Assembly (NCBI RefSeq): GCF_026212465.1
Contig: NC_080063.1
Coordinates: 18,522,797 to 18,586,796 of the forward strand
Source of the DNA: Amaranthus tricolor
Taxonomy: Eukaryota > Streptophyta > Magnoliopsida > Caryophyllales > Amaranthaceae
DNA length: 64,000 nucleotides
Direction: 5' to 3'
Below are positions 25,901-39,138 of this stretch, piece after piece. Made by a program: the position numbers and the translations under genes. The notes under the pieces are model-generated. The model was not told the origin of the DNA, made no database searches, and worked only from the letters and a program-made list of their open reading frames with translations. Within the stretch, counting starts at the first letter, position 1. Every line of letters begins with the position of its first letter.

Positions 25901-26217
25901 ATTAACCTCTTAAAAATCAAAATTTACAAAAATAATCATATTCCAACAATAATACTGTTGGAAAATAACCCATGTATGATCTCATATCGAAGAATTAGAA
26001 AGAGGTTGACCAGTATATATACTTGATGGACTACTACTCCTAATATCGATTGGTTTTAAGATGGAATCTCATTAGGTTTATGTGCTGTCAACTCTCTTCT
26101 TATGCGGGTCTTATTTTATATAAACCTATGAACAAATTTATCAAATACCTCCTCCTCGAGAGCAATCCTGCGTCTATTCTTCTCATTGGATGTCATAAGA
26201 AAATCTTCGAATTTCAT
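22918..26217 (-). CDS. Leucine-zipper (Lzipper-MIP1) plus DUF547 protein, 522 aa
   Basis: Member of the plant DUF547 family annotated as ternary complex factor MIP1-like; biochemical function is not established. Nine exons: 26217..26149, 25872..25756, 25293..24987, 24820..24406, 24310..24211, 24115..24056, 23919..23836, 23423..23316, 23226..22918, all in frame (1569 nt). Residues about 14-100 form the zipper (RRRIALEEEVEELQERLDGE, then QVLLAELAMVEREITWLEQK). The middle (165-300) is polar and variable. DUF547 begins near 305 with LCSVDLSFLSNKEKLAFWIN, continues through LPNSQEGMLTLLNK and RGNWSSPA, and ends with WIYTPEEVVNQL. The ATG at 26217 was chosen because it opens the zipper; the frame stays open upstream, so the true N-terminus may be longer. 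A decayed copy of exon 8 lies in intron 7. Confidence 0.87.
23455..23522 (-). pseudogene. Decayed partial duplicate of exon 8 of the DUF547 gene
   Basis: In the 412-bp intron before exon 8, minus-strand sequence reads NLTNNMKLSCAYGLQYSEPASS in pieces alignable with exon 8's NLTDEKEMLLRRAYGLRYPEP. At DNA level the shared core is AGGTTCTGAATACTGTAATCC against GGGTTCTGGATACCGCAGTCC, both followed by CATAAGCAC. It lacks an AG acceptor directly upstream and the WSSPA/donor end, so it is probably not spliced in. Confidence 0.65.
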
Positions 26218-26349
26218 AACTCTCGTAAACACCAGCACACATACCAGCTTTTCCCTCAATGCTCGACGAGTTTTAAAGAGAAGATAGGAAGGACAAAAAG
26301 GGTAGGAATAGAATGAGTTGCGGTGGGAGAAGGTAGTGAGGTAATAGTG

Positions 26350-27678
26350 GGAGAAAGTAGAGAATGGTGAAGTTAAGGTTTATTAGATAAAAGAGTAGAA
26401 ATCACATGAAGTCATCTGTGTTCATTTAATTTTATGCATATGGGAGGTGAAGGACGTGAAGCGCATGAACATGATTGTTTTTTCTTTGCTGAAAATGAGT
26501 GTAAGCTTCTATACTAATACTTTGAATCTCTTTATAATACAGGTGGTAAATGGTAATGGTACTAGTGAGTAGTGATTGTCAGGATGTTGGGAATGTGAGT
26601 TTGTCAACTTAATATATTCATTTTTATTCAATACTATATGTTTACTTTTTTATTTATTGTTTTTTTTGACCCTGGCTTACAAGATTACTTATTATCGTCA
26701 TTTTTAATTTCAGCATAACCGCTCATAGAAGTTTTGATCAAATGATCAGAATTTGAAAAGGGTTGGAAACGACATATTACATTTTTATCAAAGAAATAAG
26801 GTCACAAACTCACAATTAGTAAAACCTTCAACTCGAAGCTTACATGAATCGTAAGATACCAATATTATGGAATATTATAAGTTGGTAAAGATTTCGGATG
26901 TATATCCAAAACATTAGATAGAAAGGGTAATTTATATTTCTTATAGATAATAAGAATCAAACTTTTATCGTGATTATAGATAAGCCTTTCAATCACCATC
27001 CAATGATTTTCTACTTATAATATGTTAAATTCACGGATTTTGTACTAATTAGTAAGTTTTTGCATTTGCCGGTTAGGTTTGAATTATTGATGCAAGTGCA
27101 TAGGCTAGCATTTGGCCTGCAAGTAATATCAAGACGGCATTGCTCTAAGCCTCTAACTAATTAAGAAGTTATTGACTTATTTTGATTAATAATACAATAT
27201 TATTATTATTATACAAACAAAAAATACTATTACTCTAACTAAGATAAAACTCAATTTTAAGTTAAATAATTATTGTAGTACATATTTTATTTGGTCAATC
27301 GTGTGCAGGCGTTGAACTTACTATTTTGTTTAGGTCTGCTAGCTCCATTTTTATCAACGACTACATTATTGCGTCTGCCTAAAGTGGGATGACAAAGCAT
27401 GGATTATGAAAGCTGTAAATTAGTGATAGTGACATTCTATGAATAAATTACTAGAATTTGTGTTTTTTATATGGATATTCTTCTGACTTTAATTACTTTG
27501 ATATATTATTTCTATTTGTCAATTCTTTGACTATTCATTAGAAAAATAATATTATGATTTTAAAAACTTTGACTAAAATGTTTTAAAACAATTCAATTAT
27601 TCATTATACCGATTAATATATAGGAGTAATTTGAAAATATGAAAAACTTCAATATTGCTAGATAAAAAAGTTAAAATA
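26350..27678. other. Intergenic, AT-rich
   Basis: 5' flank of the DUF547 gene followed by AT-rich spacer. I see no gene or clear repeat. Confidence 0.5.
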
Positions 27679-27750
27679 CGCCGTCTGTGGGGATCGAACC
27701 CACGACCACGTGGTTAAAAGCCACGCGCTCTACCACTGAGCTAAGACGGC
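27679..27750 (-). tRNA. tRNA-Lys (UUU)
   Basis: The complement gives a complete cloverleaf. The acceptor arm GCCGTCT pairs with AGACGGC plus a G discriminator. The D-arm contains TAGCTCAGTGGTAGAGC. The anticodon stem GTGGC/ACCAC-type pairing surrounds the loop CTTTTAA with anticodon TTT. The T-arm has GGGTTCGATCCCC. There is no intron and no encoded CCA, as expected for a nuclear gene. It is isolated, with AT-rich flanks and a short T-rich run downstream. Confidence 0.95.
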
Positions 27751-29100
27751 AGCACATTCATTGTTATTATTATAGTATAATTAAATTAAATTGAGTTTAT
27801 TTGGTATATTTGATGTCTAATTTCTAAATCCCAAGAGTTTGGATGAGTTATGATACTTTAGATCGAGTCAATTTGAAAATTTGTACGTATGTTAAATCTT
27901 ACCAATTTAATTTAATCTATATATAGGGTGTTTCAGGTTGAATTGTATCATATTGCTTGCTCGCTTTTGATTTATCGGACAAATTTGAATAGTTGTAAGT
28001 CTGTAAGCCTATAATTATTACTTGTTCTATAATGAAAGTTCGGTTCAGTAAAATTTAATATGTTTAGTTTAATTTAATTTATTTGTTTTAAAATAATCCC
28101 TTTTATTCTTATGTTTACAAGATAATATTTATAGAATTTTGGATTAATTTTTTATTTATATTAACAATAAGTGACACTTAGAAAATAAATGAGAGTTACT
28201 TATTTAAATCCCATAGGTCATAAAAATACTCTTTTAATTCCTATGAGATTGATATAAGTGGATCGAAGGAGTCGTTAATGTATTTTCTTCTCACAATATT
28301 ACCAACTTTTAGTATCATCTTTACTAATCTTATTAATAAATTCGTAGAAATCTAAAATTTCTTTAGAATTTAACTACAAACAAACAACACTAAGAATACT
28401 AAAAAAATGCAAGTCCATTTAGCCCAAGGCCTAGTGATTTGTGAACATCTCTTTTCATACACGGTTAATATTGATTAGAGATGATTAAATTATACTAAAA
28501 ATTATATAATATAATTTTTATTCTCTATTTATTTAGATATATCACTATTATAATAGTTGTTTATTCTCTATTTATTTAGTAAGTTCTTAGTTTATGTTCA
28601 ACTCAAAATACAATTTGTAGCCGGTCAGTTTTATCCTTGTGTTTTGCTTATAACTCTCGTCTCTTAGTTTTATAAGTGAAATAGGGCGAATAACAACTTT
28701 TTTTCATTACATAGATAAATAAAATACTTTTGTACAATCTTAAAAACAATTATATCGCTGTAATTTTAATTCATTATAACATCAATCGAATTGAATCTCT
28801 AAACTTAATATAGAACAATATTACAAAAGTATCAAAAAACATAACATTAGTATGGAACCGTAATATCAATTGAATTGAATCGCTACACTTAAAAGTATAT
28901 AAAAAAAAATTCTAATGAATGAATTAATCCCTAGAGATTGAATAATAAAATCTTGATCCAATATGATCCATATTCTAGAAACAACCTTGGTATCCAACAA
29001 TAAGAAAATGTTTTATATTATAGGCTTAACCACCAAGTTAGATGCAAAAAAGCCTATATATATTATATACAATTGAAGAATGACTACCAATTAAGGGAAG
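27751..29100. other. Intergenic, AT-rich
   Basis: No gene or well-defined repeat seen. The last 100-150 bp probably hold the 3' UTR of the C2-domain gene. Confidence 0.5.
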
Positions 29101-31412
<2,312 letters not shown>

Positions 31413-32825
31413 CTCTCTAATTAATAGCTAATGGTATTATGATATTATCAGAATTTTTTCCTTTTTATTTTTATTTTTCTGTTTGATGAACTTTAAATGT
31501 AATTAAGCAAGTTATGGATTTTGATCATGGTTTAAGAACGTATATATAGAAGAGTCCTGAGTCCTGACTCTTGACGGCGGGATAGTTAGCATTCTTCGTC
31601 TGGTCTTATTATTGACCAATTCATCAAGAATAGGTCAATTTTGGATCATTTGGTCTTTTATATATATATATATATATATGAAATGTATATGAAGGTGTAT
31701 TTGGTAAGTGTGGTTTTAATTAGTTTTTCTTGTTCACTTTAATTTTTAGTTTATTAGTTAATCTAAAAGTAAAAAAAAACGGTAAATATTTTTTTTAACT
31801 AGCTTGTCAAAATGAAAAAATTACTATAGTTAGTTTTTTCATTGATTTTTGACTTATATATTGATTAATTTTTTTCTAATATATAGTTAACAACTAATAA
31901 TTAGTTTTATCAAACATCTTTTTAAAATGATTTATTTAACAAACTTAATTGCGGATAAAAACATTCTATATTTTTTTTGGTTTGAGCTAAAAAATCTACA
32001 ATTATTTGCCCAACCACTCCAATACACTTCTAATTAATAAAAAATGGGAGGCTTGACTTGAATAAAGTCTAGACATCAACTTGCATTTACTCTCCAAAGA
32101 TTAATAACTGAATAGAGAAAAAAATATAATACAAGTATACGACTAAGGCTAACCATTATCATGTTAATTATTTTTTTCTTTTCATCGGCCTACCACATAA
32201 AAAAATGCTACTGCATAACCGTACATAAAGATCGTCATTTCGAGTCAAGTTCAAAATCAAGTTATTGTTTTTTACATAATTATTAACTCTTTTATTACCG
32301 GTTCAAATCGAGATCGATTATAAAGTCAAATAAATATATAAAATATATGAAAAACAGGAATTATAATTGGACCAATTTTAACAGAACAGGCCAAGACGAG
32401 GCAGCATCTTACGTAAACGAGTTAAAATAGAAAAAGTCTAAACATGACGGTCTGATTCAACATCCATTACAATCAATATTGACTGAAATCGATACAAATT
32501 CAACATAAATAAATTGCAACAGCTTTGCTAAATAATTCCTAAATACGCAACCATAATAGAAGAGAAGTTCCTATCTTAGCTGTTTCATAAAACACGTCTC
32601 AGGATCCTTAATAAGCAATAAGCTAAGTTCATCCATACGGATGACAAAAGTACTATAGAAGGGTTGATTAACATAAAGTACACGATTTCGAAGAATCAGC
32701 ACGTGACTAGTTAACATAATCACATATCTAGGTCAAATACGATGCACATTCATATTAGAAAAGAGCATGCAATATAAGCTGTTCTGCAGATCATGGTCCC
32801 ATCATCCTGCCGTTTATCACACAGG
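31413..32825. other. Intergenic between C2 gene promoter and SCL30 3' end
   Basis: Holds the C2-gene 5' flank, a (TA)n run at 31659-31679 and a MITE-like element at 31692-31924. About 32580-32825 is probably the SCL30 3' UTR. No further gene is supported. Confidence 0.5.
31692..31924. repeat. MITE-like element with GGTGT(A)TTTG ends
   Basis: The left end AAGGTGTATTTGGTAAGTG and the inverse of the right end (AAAAAGATGTTTGATAAAAC) are imperfect inverted repeats around an AT-rich core with its own partial self-complementarity. Boundaries are approximate. Confidence 0.4.
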
Positions 32826-35800
32826 TTAAGCATCTGGTGATCGAGATCTTGAACCAGATGGTGATCTCGAAACCCGCCTTGGAGAATCTCGGAGATGTCC
32901 TTCCTCCGCTTCATACTTAGCTTTCCTGCAAGAGTGAGGCAGCACAAGAAACCACCAAGTACAAAATCATCATACCAAATTACGAGCTGGTCATTAGGGA
33001 ACATCATTAAGACACCAAAAATTGCAAAGTTTTTTTTATTACTCATCATACCCATTTGCAGCCTCATTCCAATCCTCATGATCTCTACGTGGAGATTCTC
33101 CGGGTGATCCTGTATGATCAACAGGTCTTCTACCAGGGGAAGGTGAATATTCTTCGCGTCTCCTAGGAGAAGGAGAATAGGATCTGAAAAGTAACTTATT
33201 AGCATTCATAATGAACCTCCTTGCTTCTGTAGAAAGTATGGGTCTAATAGCATCAACAAAGTACCTAGAGCGATGACCCCCTCTAGAACTAGAATGATAG
33301 CGAGGCGAACGTGAGCGAGAAACTGATCGTGAACGAGAGCGTCCTGACAACAGAACATACATATGACATCAGCTAACTATAATTGTAAAGCACACATATA
33401 TCAGCCCAGGACCATATACAGAAAGAGACTGCGGAAAATCAAGACACTTGACCCAATTGTATACAATAGGGATATACAATACAGTGTAGCCTATCCAGCA
33501 ATAAATTGCTCACATCAGTTAGAGTAAAATGACTCATTACATCAAGGATTGATCGGAAACAATGTAGCATTTCACATTATATGTGAAATGCCAAGCAGCA
33601 AATAAATTAAACATACAACATTTCAACAATCCAATGTCATGAAAAGGGTATCACTACAGAAAAAGCTATAGCTTTAAATCTCACAAATAAATATCAAGAG
33701 ATTTAACCTTGGTTACAATGTAAATGCATAATTAGCATAATTTTAGCCTATTTTCATGACCAAATACTAGTTAAGAATCTCAACAAAGAAAACAGCATAA
33801 TCAAGAATCCAAAAGACAACGTCAACAAAGTATGATGTTAAGTACACTCACTACAGTATATAATGGATCGATATATGAAATGAAATGCACAGAACCAGTC
33901 AGAGTATAATCATATCTTCAGGCCAACTCAACAAATGAGCAGAACAAAATTCACACCATCAACAGCAATAAACAGCCAAAAGCCATCAATGTCACTCAAT
34001 TATCTAGACAAGAGCAACACCCATCACCCAAGTGTAGCGGCAGAGCATTGTAGTGTACGGTCAACGGATGCTATATCTTCAGTTCAAAGAATGATATTGA
34101 TCCTCTACCAAAAATCTCACAGCTAAACGTAAAGTAGATATATTCACACATAAAGAAAACACATAAAAAGCCATATTAGCCTAAGAAAAAAAAGCCAAGA
34201 GCAACCTAAAGGCAATCATACATAGAAAAAACGAATTGTGGAAGAGATTAAAATCCAACAATATAAAGGTCATCAAAAACAGGCACAAGACAAAACTTAC
34301 TGTATGCAGGGGATCTTCGTCCTCCATATCTAGGACCACCACTTCTGCACACAACGCAACAAAATAGAACAGTAATCATATAAGAACAATAACACATTCA
34401 TAAAGCAAAAAACAAGGTTTATATAGGATAGCTACCTTTGCCTGGTCTTCCGACGCATTTCCTCGGGGCGTTTTCTTGATTCTGAAGCAACAACTACACT
34501 TATCTCCCGTCCAGCAAAAATTTGCCCATTCATATGATATTGAGCTTCTGAAGCATCATAACCGTCCACAAACTGCACAAAGGCAAAGCCACGAGGTTCC
34601 CTGTGTTCCAGTGCATAAATAAACTTGAGCAAAACAGCACATGCAAATTCAAGCAGAGAGAAGACACCCTACAGTGAATGATGCATGACCATAATGTAAA
34701 TACATATACCTCTTTCTTGATCTACCAAAGCTCTTCTTTAACATTAAGCCAAGACCATCTCACACTATGCAATACAGTGTCCACAACTAATGAACTGACC
34801 TTTCCATTTGTACTCAAAAAAATTGACTAGCAACTTCAAAAGGATGGGACTGGAAATTCTTCATATACGCGAATAAAAATGAAGTACTGGATTACAAATA
34901 GAATTCTTGAACTCTGGGAAAAACTAAATTTCTTGGCATCTTGTCTTCATTTCATCAAGAATCAATCATCTTCATCAAGCTTCTATTAAGTGAATCATCA
35001 CATACAATCTCTTCATATAAGAAATTTCTTCTCTAAAACATTACTCCTAAATTCTTGGAAGGCAATATGTTAATCAATCATATACAGTAGGTCTTCATCA
35101 AAAGTGGGGCTTGGGCTTGTTTAGCTTCAAACCAATTAACCCCCTGACAAACCAGTTCAAAAAAACCTTATTGAGAATCAAAGAGGAATGCCTCAAAAAA
35201 TTTCAAGAATATTTTATCTACCCACTATCCAAGTAATTTTGGAAGGATTAATCAAACAAAATTAACCTTTAAAAAAATCACTTGCACTCCCTCTGCCTAA
35301 ATATATACTTCATATTATTTTCTAGAAAACCAGAATCTAAGACTACGCTAAATAATTGACAACTATCATCAGTTATGCTACAAGCCTGCAAGATAATGAT
35401 CCTCTCATTCATAGCAGGGTTTATTAGATTAGAATGACATACCACAAGACAAGTCACAATTTTGAGGTTCTTGAATATCAGAAGTTTGCTAGTACACAGT
35501 TATAGAAAAAATTAACATATAATACTCACCCTGTATAATAATCCTTTGGGATATAGACATCACGAACAAGCCCAAATCTTTCAAAAGGAACTCGAAGTTC
35601 TTCAGGTCTACAACAGAAAAATAACTACCAGTCATTCTATTGCATTATTGAAGAGAAAAATTCTCTTTTGAGAAAATGAATGACAAGATGGAAATGCAGA
35701 TTGCAGCTATTAAAAAAACATTCAAATAGCTTACCTGCAATCTAAAGGAATGTTGCGAACCAACAAGCTTCCATGATTTACCTCTCTGCGTCTTCCACCA

Positions 35801-35931
35801 CCACCATATCCTCTTCTAGGGGGACTATAGCCTCTCCTAGGAGGGCTATATCCACCTCTTGGTGGACTCCTTCCTCGACTACTATATCCCCTTCTTGGGG
35901 GACTGTAATACCCAGGGCTGTACCTCCTCAT
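32826..35931 (-). CDS. SCL30: Serine/arginine-rich splicing factor SCL30 (SC35-like), 267 aa
   Basis: Nuclear SR protein that binds pre-mRNA and recruits spliceosome components. Seven coding exons: 35931..35735, 35607..35530, 34600..34436, 34344..34301, 33343..33265, 33183..33043, 32925..32826 (804 nt). The N-terminal extension is made of PPRRGY repeats (residues 1-50), typical of the plant SCL subfamily. One RRM follows, with RNP2 LLVRNI (56-61) and RNP1 RGFAFVQF (95-102), then SRKRPEEMR. The RS region has GRSRSRSVSRSRSPRY, SYSPSPRRRE and SRSPSGSRSRSPDA to the stop. Introns 2 and 4 are each about 0.9 kb, typical of SR genes whose long introns host regulated alternative exons. Reading through the donor after exon 6 gives an immediate GAG TAA. 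A 5'UTR intron lies upstream. Confidence 0.93.
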
Positions 35932-35939
35932 GATGTTCC

Positions 35940-36915
35940 CTAATTATATACATGCATCAAATATCATCACAACGTCCATTTGTACAATAACAAAAAAAAA
36001 AAAAAAAAAAAGAAATGCAACGTATATTGAAGCCTTCATAACCCATCGGCACAAGGAATTCTAAGTAGATAAAAAAATATCGATTCCCCAAATGATTGAT
36101 AACAAGACCAATAAATATAGGAAAGCCTTATCAACTTTCAGCTTTAGTTTTTTCTCTACTCGTGTATCTTGTTATCAATTTGTAAACCAGAACCACATAT
36201 CTAAAAAGTAGAAAAAAATAACAAGATACAAAAAACAATGGAAAAGTTCATCGATATTAAGACAAACAACTAAAGGGGTTAACAGATTGAAGTTCGCAGT
36301 TCAATACTTATGTCTTGTTAGTTGTTAGTCAATTAACTCTTGTTATTCCAAAGTCCCTTCGAATAAGACAGTCAAACAATCAAAATTCAATTTAAAAAAT
36401 TTTAGTAGAAAGCATAACATCATTAACAGCAAGTTTATACACTAAATCGCAATCAACAAGCCCTTCTTCAATAACTAGCAATAACAGAATATCTTGAACC
36501 GCCACACCAGTTCTTTTGTAAAGAAAACACAATTTTAACAATTCTCCTATCTCCTATCTCCTTACCAATTTGCGAATCCATATAAATCATTAACTTTGTT
36601 TTTCCTAAGAAAAAATAACTAATATTCAACCCTAAATTCACATAGAAACGCGCTTAGAATCACAAGATTGATCTCTTAATCAACAGCCATAACAAATACG
36701 CTTCAACTACAACGAAATCTAGATAAAAGAAACAGTATACTAAACCAGAAACATGAATAAAGATCGTAAATTTTCTAACCAAAAAATTAAGCAAAAATCG
36801 TAAATTAGGGTTCCGTTGTCAACTAACTAGATTCAATAAAAGACTGAAAATTTGAATTTGATTGATTAAAGAAGAAAGCAGGATTTCTATGAAGATCATG
36901 ATCGATTCACCGTAC
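35940..36915 (-). other. 5'UTR intron of SCL30
   Basis: The donor TTTCAG/GTACGG ends a leader exon at 36916 (exon to about 37005), and the acceptor ATTAG at 35941-35940 lies 8 nt before the ATG. The 976-bp intron includes an A-run at 35992-36011. Leader introns are common in plant SR genes and often raise expression, but I cannot show that here. Confidence 0.7.
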
Positions 36916-37135
36916 CTGAAATTGGCTTGAAAATCGGAATTGCAAAGAAGAGAAATAAAAGGAGAGAGATAGCGAAACACGAGCACACAAAAGGGAAAAA
37001 ACGGTGTGAACCCTAAAACGTGGTACTAGCTTGTTTTAAATGACGACGCGGAAACGTTTTTTTCATTTTATTCAATGTCCTGTGAACCGGGAGGGCCGGT
37101 TTCATCTGGTTTAAATGCTGTAATCTAGGGTGGAC

Positions 37136-37392
37136 AAAGTCTCTTGAGAGATCGTCTTTTTGAGAGACATATTTCAAGTCCAATCTATTAAAAATTAATA
37201 TCAATCTATCGTATTCTTAATGACTACTAATAAGATCCTTAATGCATACTTAACATATTCTTAATGCCTACTTACAGTATCTTAAATGTCTACTTATATC
37301 ATTTTTAATGTCAACTTATAATATTTTTAAAAATATATAATGGGCCGGCTCAAAAGAGATAGTCTCTTAAAGAGACCGTCTCTCACAAGAAT
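37136..37392. repeat. MITE-like element with GTCTCTT/GAGAGAC ends and 5 x 22-bp core
   Basis: The left end has GTCTCTTGAGAGATCGTC, and the right end has GAGACCGTCTCTCACAAG, roughly inverse to it. Between them 37214-37323 is exactly five 22-bp units of the form TTCTTAATGCCTACTTACAGTA with substitutions but no length change. No coding capacity. Confidence 0.6.
37214..37323. repeat. Minisatellite, five 22-bp units
   Basis: Unit starts are 37214, 37236, 37258, 37280 and 37302. All five keep TTAA(A)TG at the same offset and (T/A)ACT(T/A)A around position 12-17. It is internal to the MITE-like element. Confidence 0.8.
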
Positions 37393-37526
37393 TTGTGAAT
37401 CGGGTTTTGCCTCAGTTGAAGAGAAAATATCATTATTCGAAAAAGATTTTAGGTTTGACTCTCATTAAGTTTTCTTTTTTCTTCGGCTTACCCGAAAAAA
37501 TTATTATGCACATAAAATCCCTTACG

Positions 37527-38011
37527 GCCCGTTTGGTCGATGGTAATGAAGTAATGGGAATGAAATGTTGTAATGGCAATAGTAATGAAGGAATGGATAT
37601 GAGAATTGGTAATAAAGATTCTTTTGTTTAGTGTGCATGACTAAAGAATGGCAATGGAAGATAACATTCCATTGATTGCATTTGGTTGTTAGTAATAAAA
37701 AATAGTAATGACTCTTAGTTTCATTATTGTATATTTGTATCTAAAAGCATTATTGTATCTAAATTATTTTATCTAATGATTCTTTTTTTAATAATAATAT
37801 TTTTTTGGATAATTACATACATTACCTTTTTTTTTTCTTCATTATTTTTTCTTCAGCTCGAAACAACATTAATAAAAATGGCCCTTTTTGGTAATTTCAT
37901 TACCTAATTTTATTACCACCCATTACCATTAAAGGCATCCAAACAACCAAATTTTTTATTACTTAATTTTATTACCATTACCGCCTTCTAATACCACGTA
38001 CCAAAACGGGC
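37527..38011. repeat. hAT-like MITE (GCCCGTTTGG ends)
   Basis: The left end GCCCGTTTGGTCGATGGTAA and the inverse of the right end (GCCCGTTTTGGTACGTGGTA) form imperfect inverted repeats 485 bp apart. Inside are mirrored GGTAATGAAGTAATGGGAATG-like and CATTACCATTACC-like arms. It shares end motifs with 2351-2656 and has no ORF. Confidence 0.55.
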
Positions 38012-38511
38012 AGAGCTATCCCAATGGTGAGGATTTTTTGTTTTGAGTGAAAATTTTTTTGAGTAAAATGTATTCCAATGGTGAAAAGTCATAAAAAAAA
38101 TTCTCAAATGTATCTAAAAAAACTACTTGGGTGGGAAATATTTAGAAAGCATTTTTGTTCACCCAACATATAAAAACTTGACACATATCCAAACAACTTT
38201 TTTTTATTTTTAAAATAGGTTTTTTCTATTTATACATACATTAAAAAAATAGATATAAATATACTATTGGTTAAAAATTTTGTGCTTTATAATTAGACGC
38301 TCTTTTACTATATTTTAATATGCTTTAAATTTTTTATTTTATTCTAATTCTACGTGAATTAATATTGGTAAGAAAATTTTTTTGTTTTCTCATTGATGGA
38401 ATATATATTTTATGTTAAAAATTTTCACATTAAAAATTGATTTGGATAAGAGAAAAAGTATAGAGAGAGATTTGTGTGGAAATTATTTTTTAACACCAAT
38501 GAGAGTGCTCT
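38012..38511. repeat. MITE-like element with AGAGC...CCAATGGTG ends
   Basis: The left end AGAGCTATCCCAATGGTG and the inverse of the right end (AAGAGCACTCTCATTGGTG) match at most positions. The element abuts the preceding MITE with no spacer, so one probably inserted next to the other's end. The core is AT-rich. Confidence 0.5.
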
Positions 38512-39138
38512 TACTATATACTTCAATGATTCATACTCTTTGTTCTCCACTCCACTAGTTAAGGACTACAAAGTAATAAAGTACTTTCTCTGTTCCATTA
38601 TACTTGTAATTGATAGTGATATTTTTCCACAAATTTTGTCACAATTAATTACAAGTATTTCAAAATGAAGGTAATATTAGAATTAAAAAAGCTTTATGTG
38701 AAAGTCCTATACAATTGAACAGAGGGACATTTATCAACCAACAAAGATATAAAAACACTTAGAATTCTACAAGGTTAATAACTTATAAAAAAACTTACTG
38801 TACAATCATCAGCCAACGCATAGGATGATACCTCCATTACTAAAATTATCCCATTTACACTGAAATAAACATATTATGAAATCTAACCTAACTTATATAA
38901 CCCAAGCCATAACAGATGGACTCAAAATTTCCATCTCCTTTTGATGAAAGTTGGGAAAAATTGAGATAAATATTATTTTCTTCGTGCCAACAACGAAAAC
39001 ATGAGCCGAACTCATATTGGTTGGTTAAGGCTTTGACGTTGTTGCAGTTCTTGTGGCATAGTTCTCAACAACGAACAGGTGTGACCAAACCATATTGTTG
39101 GATTAAGGATTGACGTTTATGTAGTTGTGGTATAGTTG
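38512..39138. other. Intergenic / RLCK 3' flank
   Basis: AT-rich spacer. About 38900-39138 probably holds the 3' UTR of the kinase gene. It includes two tandem-like phrases built around GTTGTTG/CAACAACGAA at 38990-39070 and 39075-39150. Confidence 0.5.

Noticed and set aside
37214..37323. CRISPR-like regular repeat array
   Set aside because: The 22-bp units are directly contiguous with no spacers and sit inside a MITE in a eukaryotic genome.
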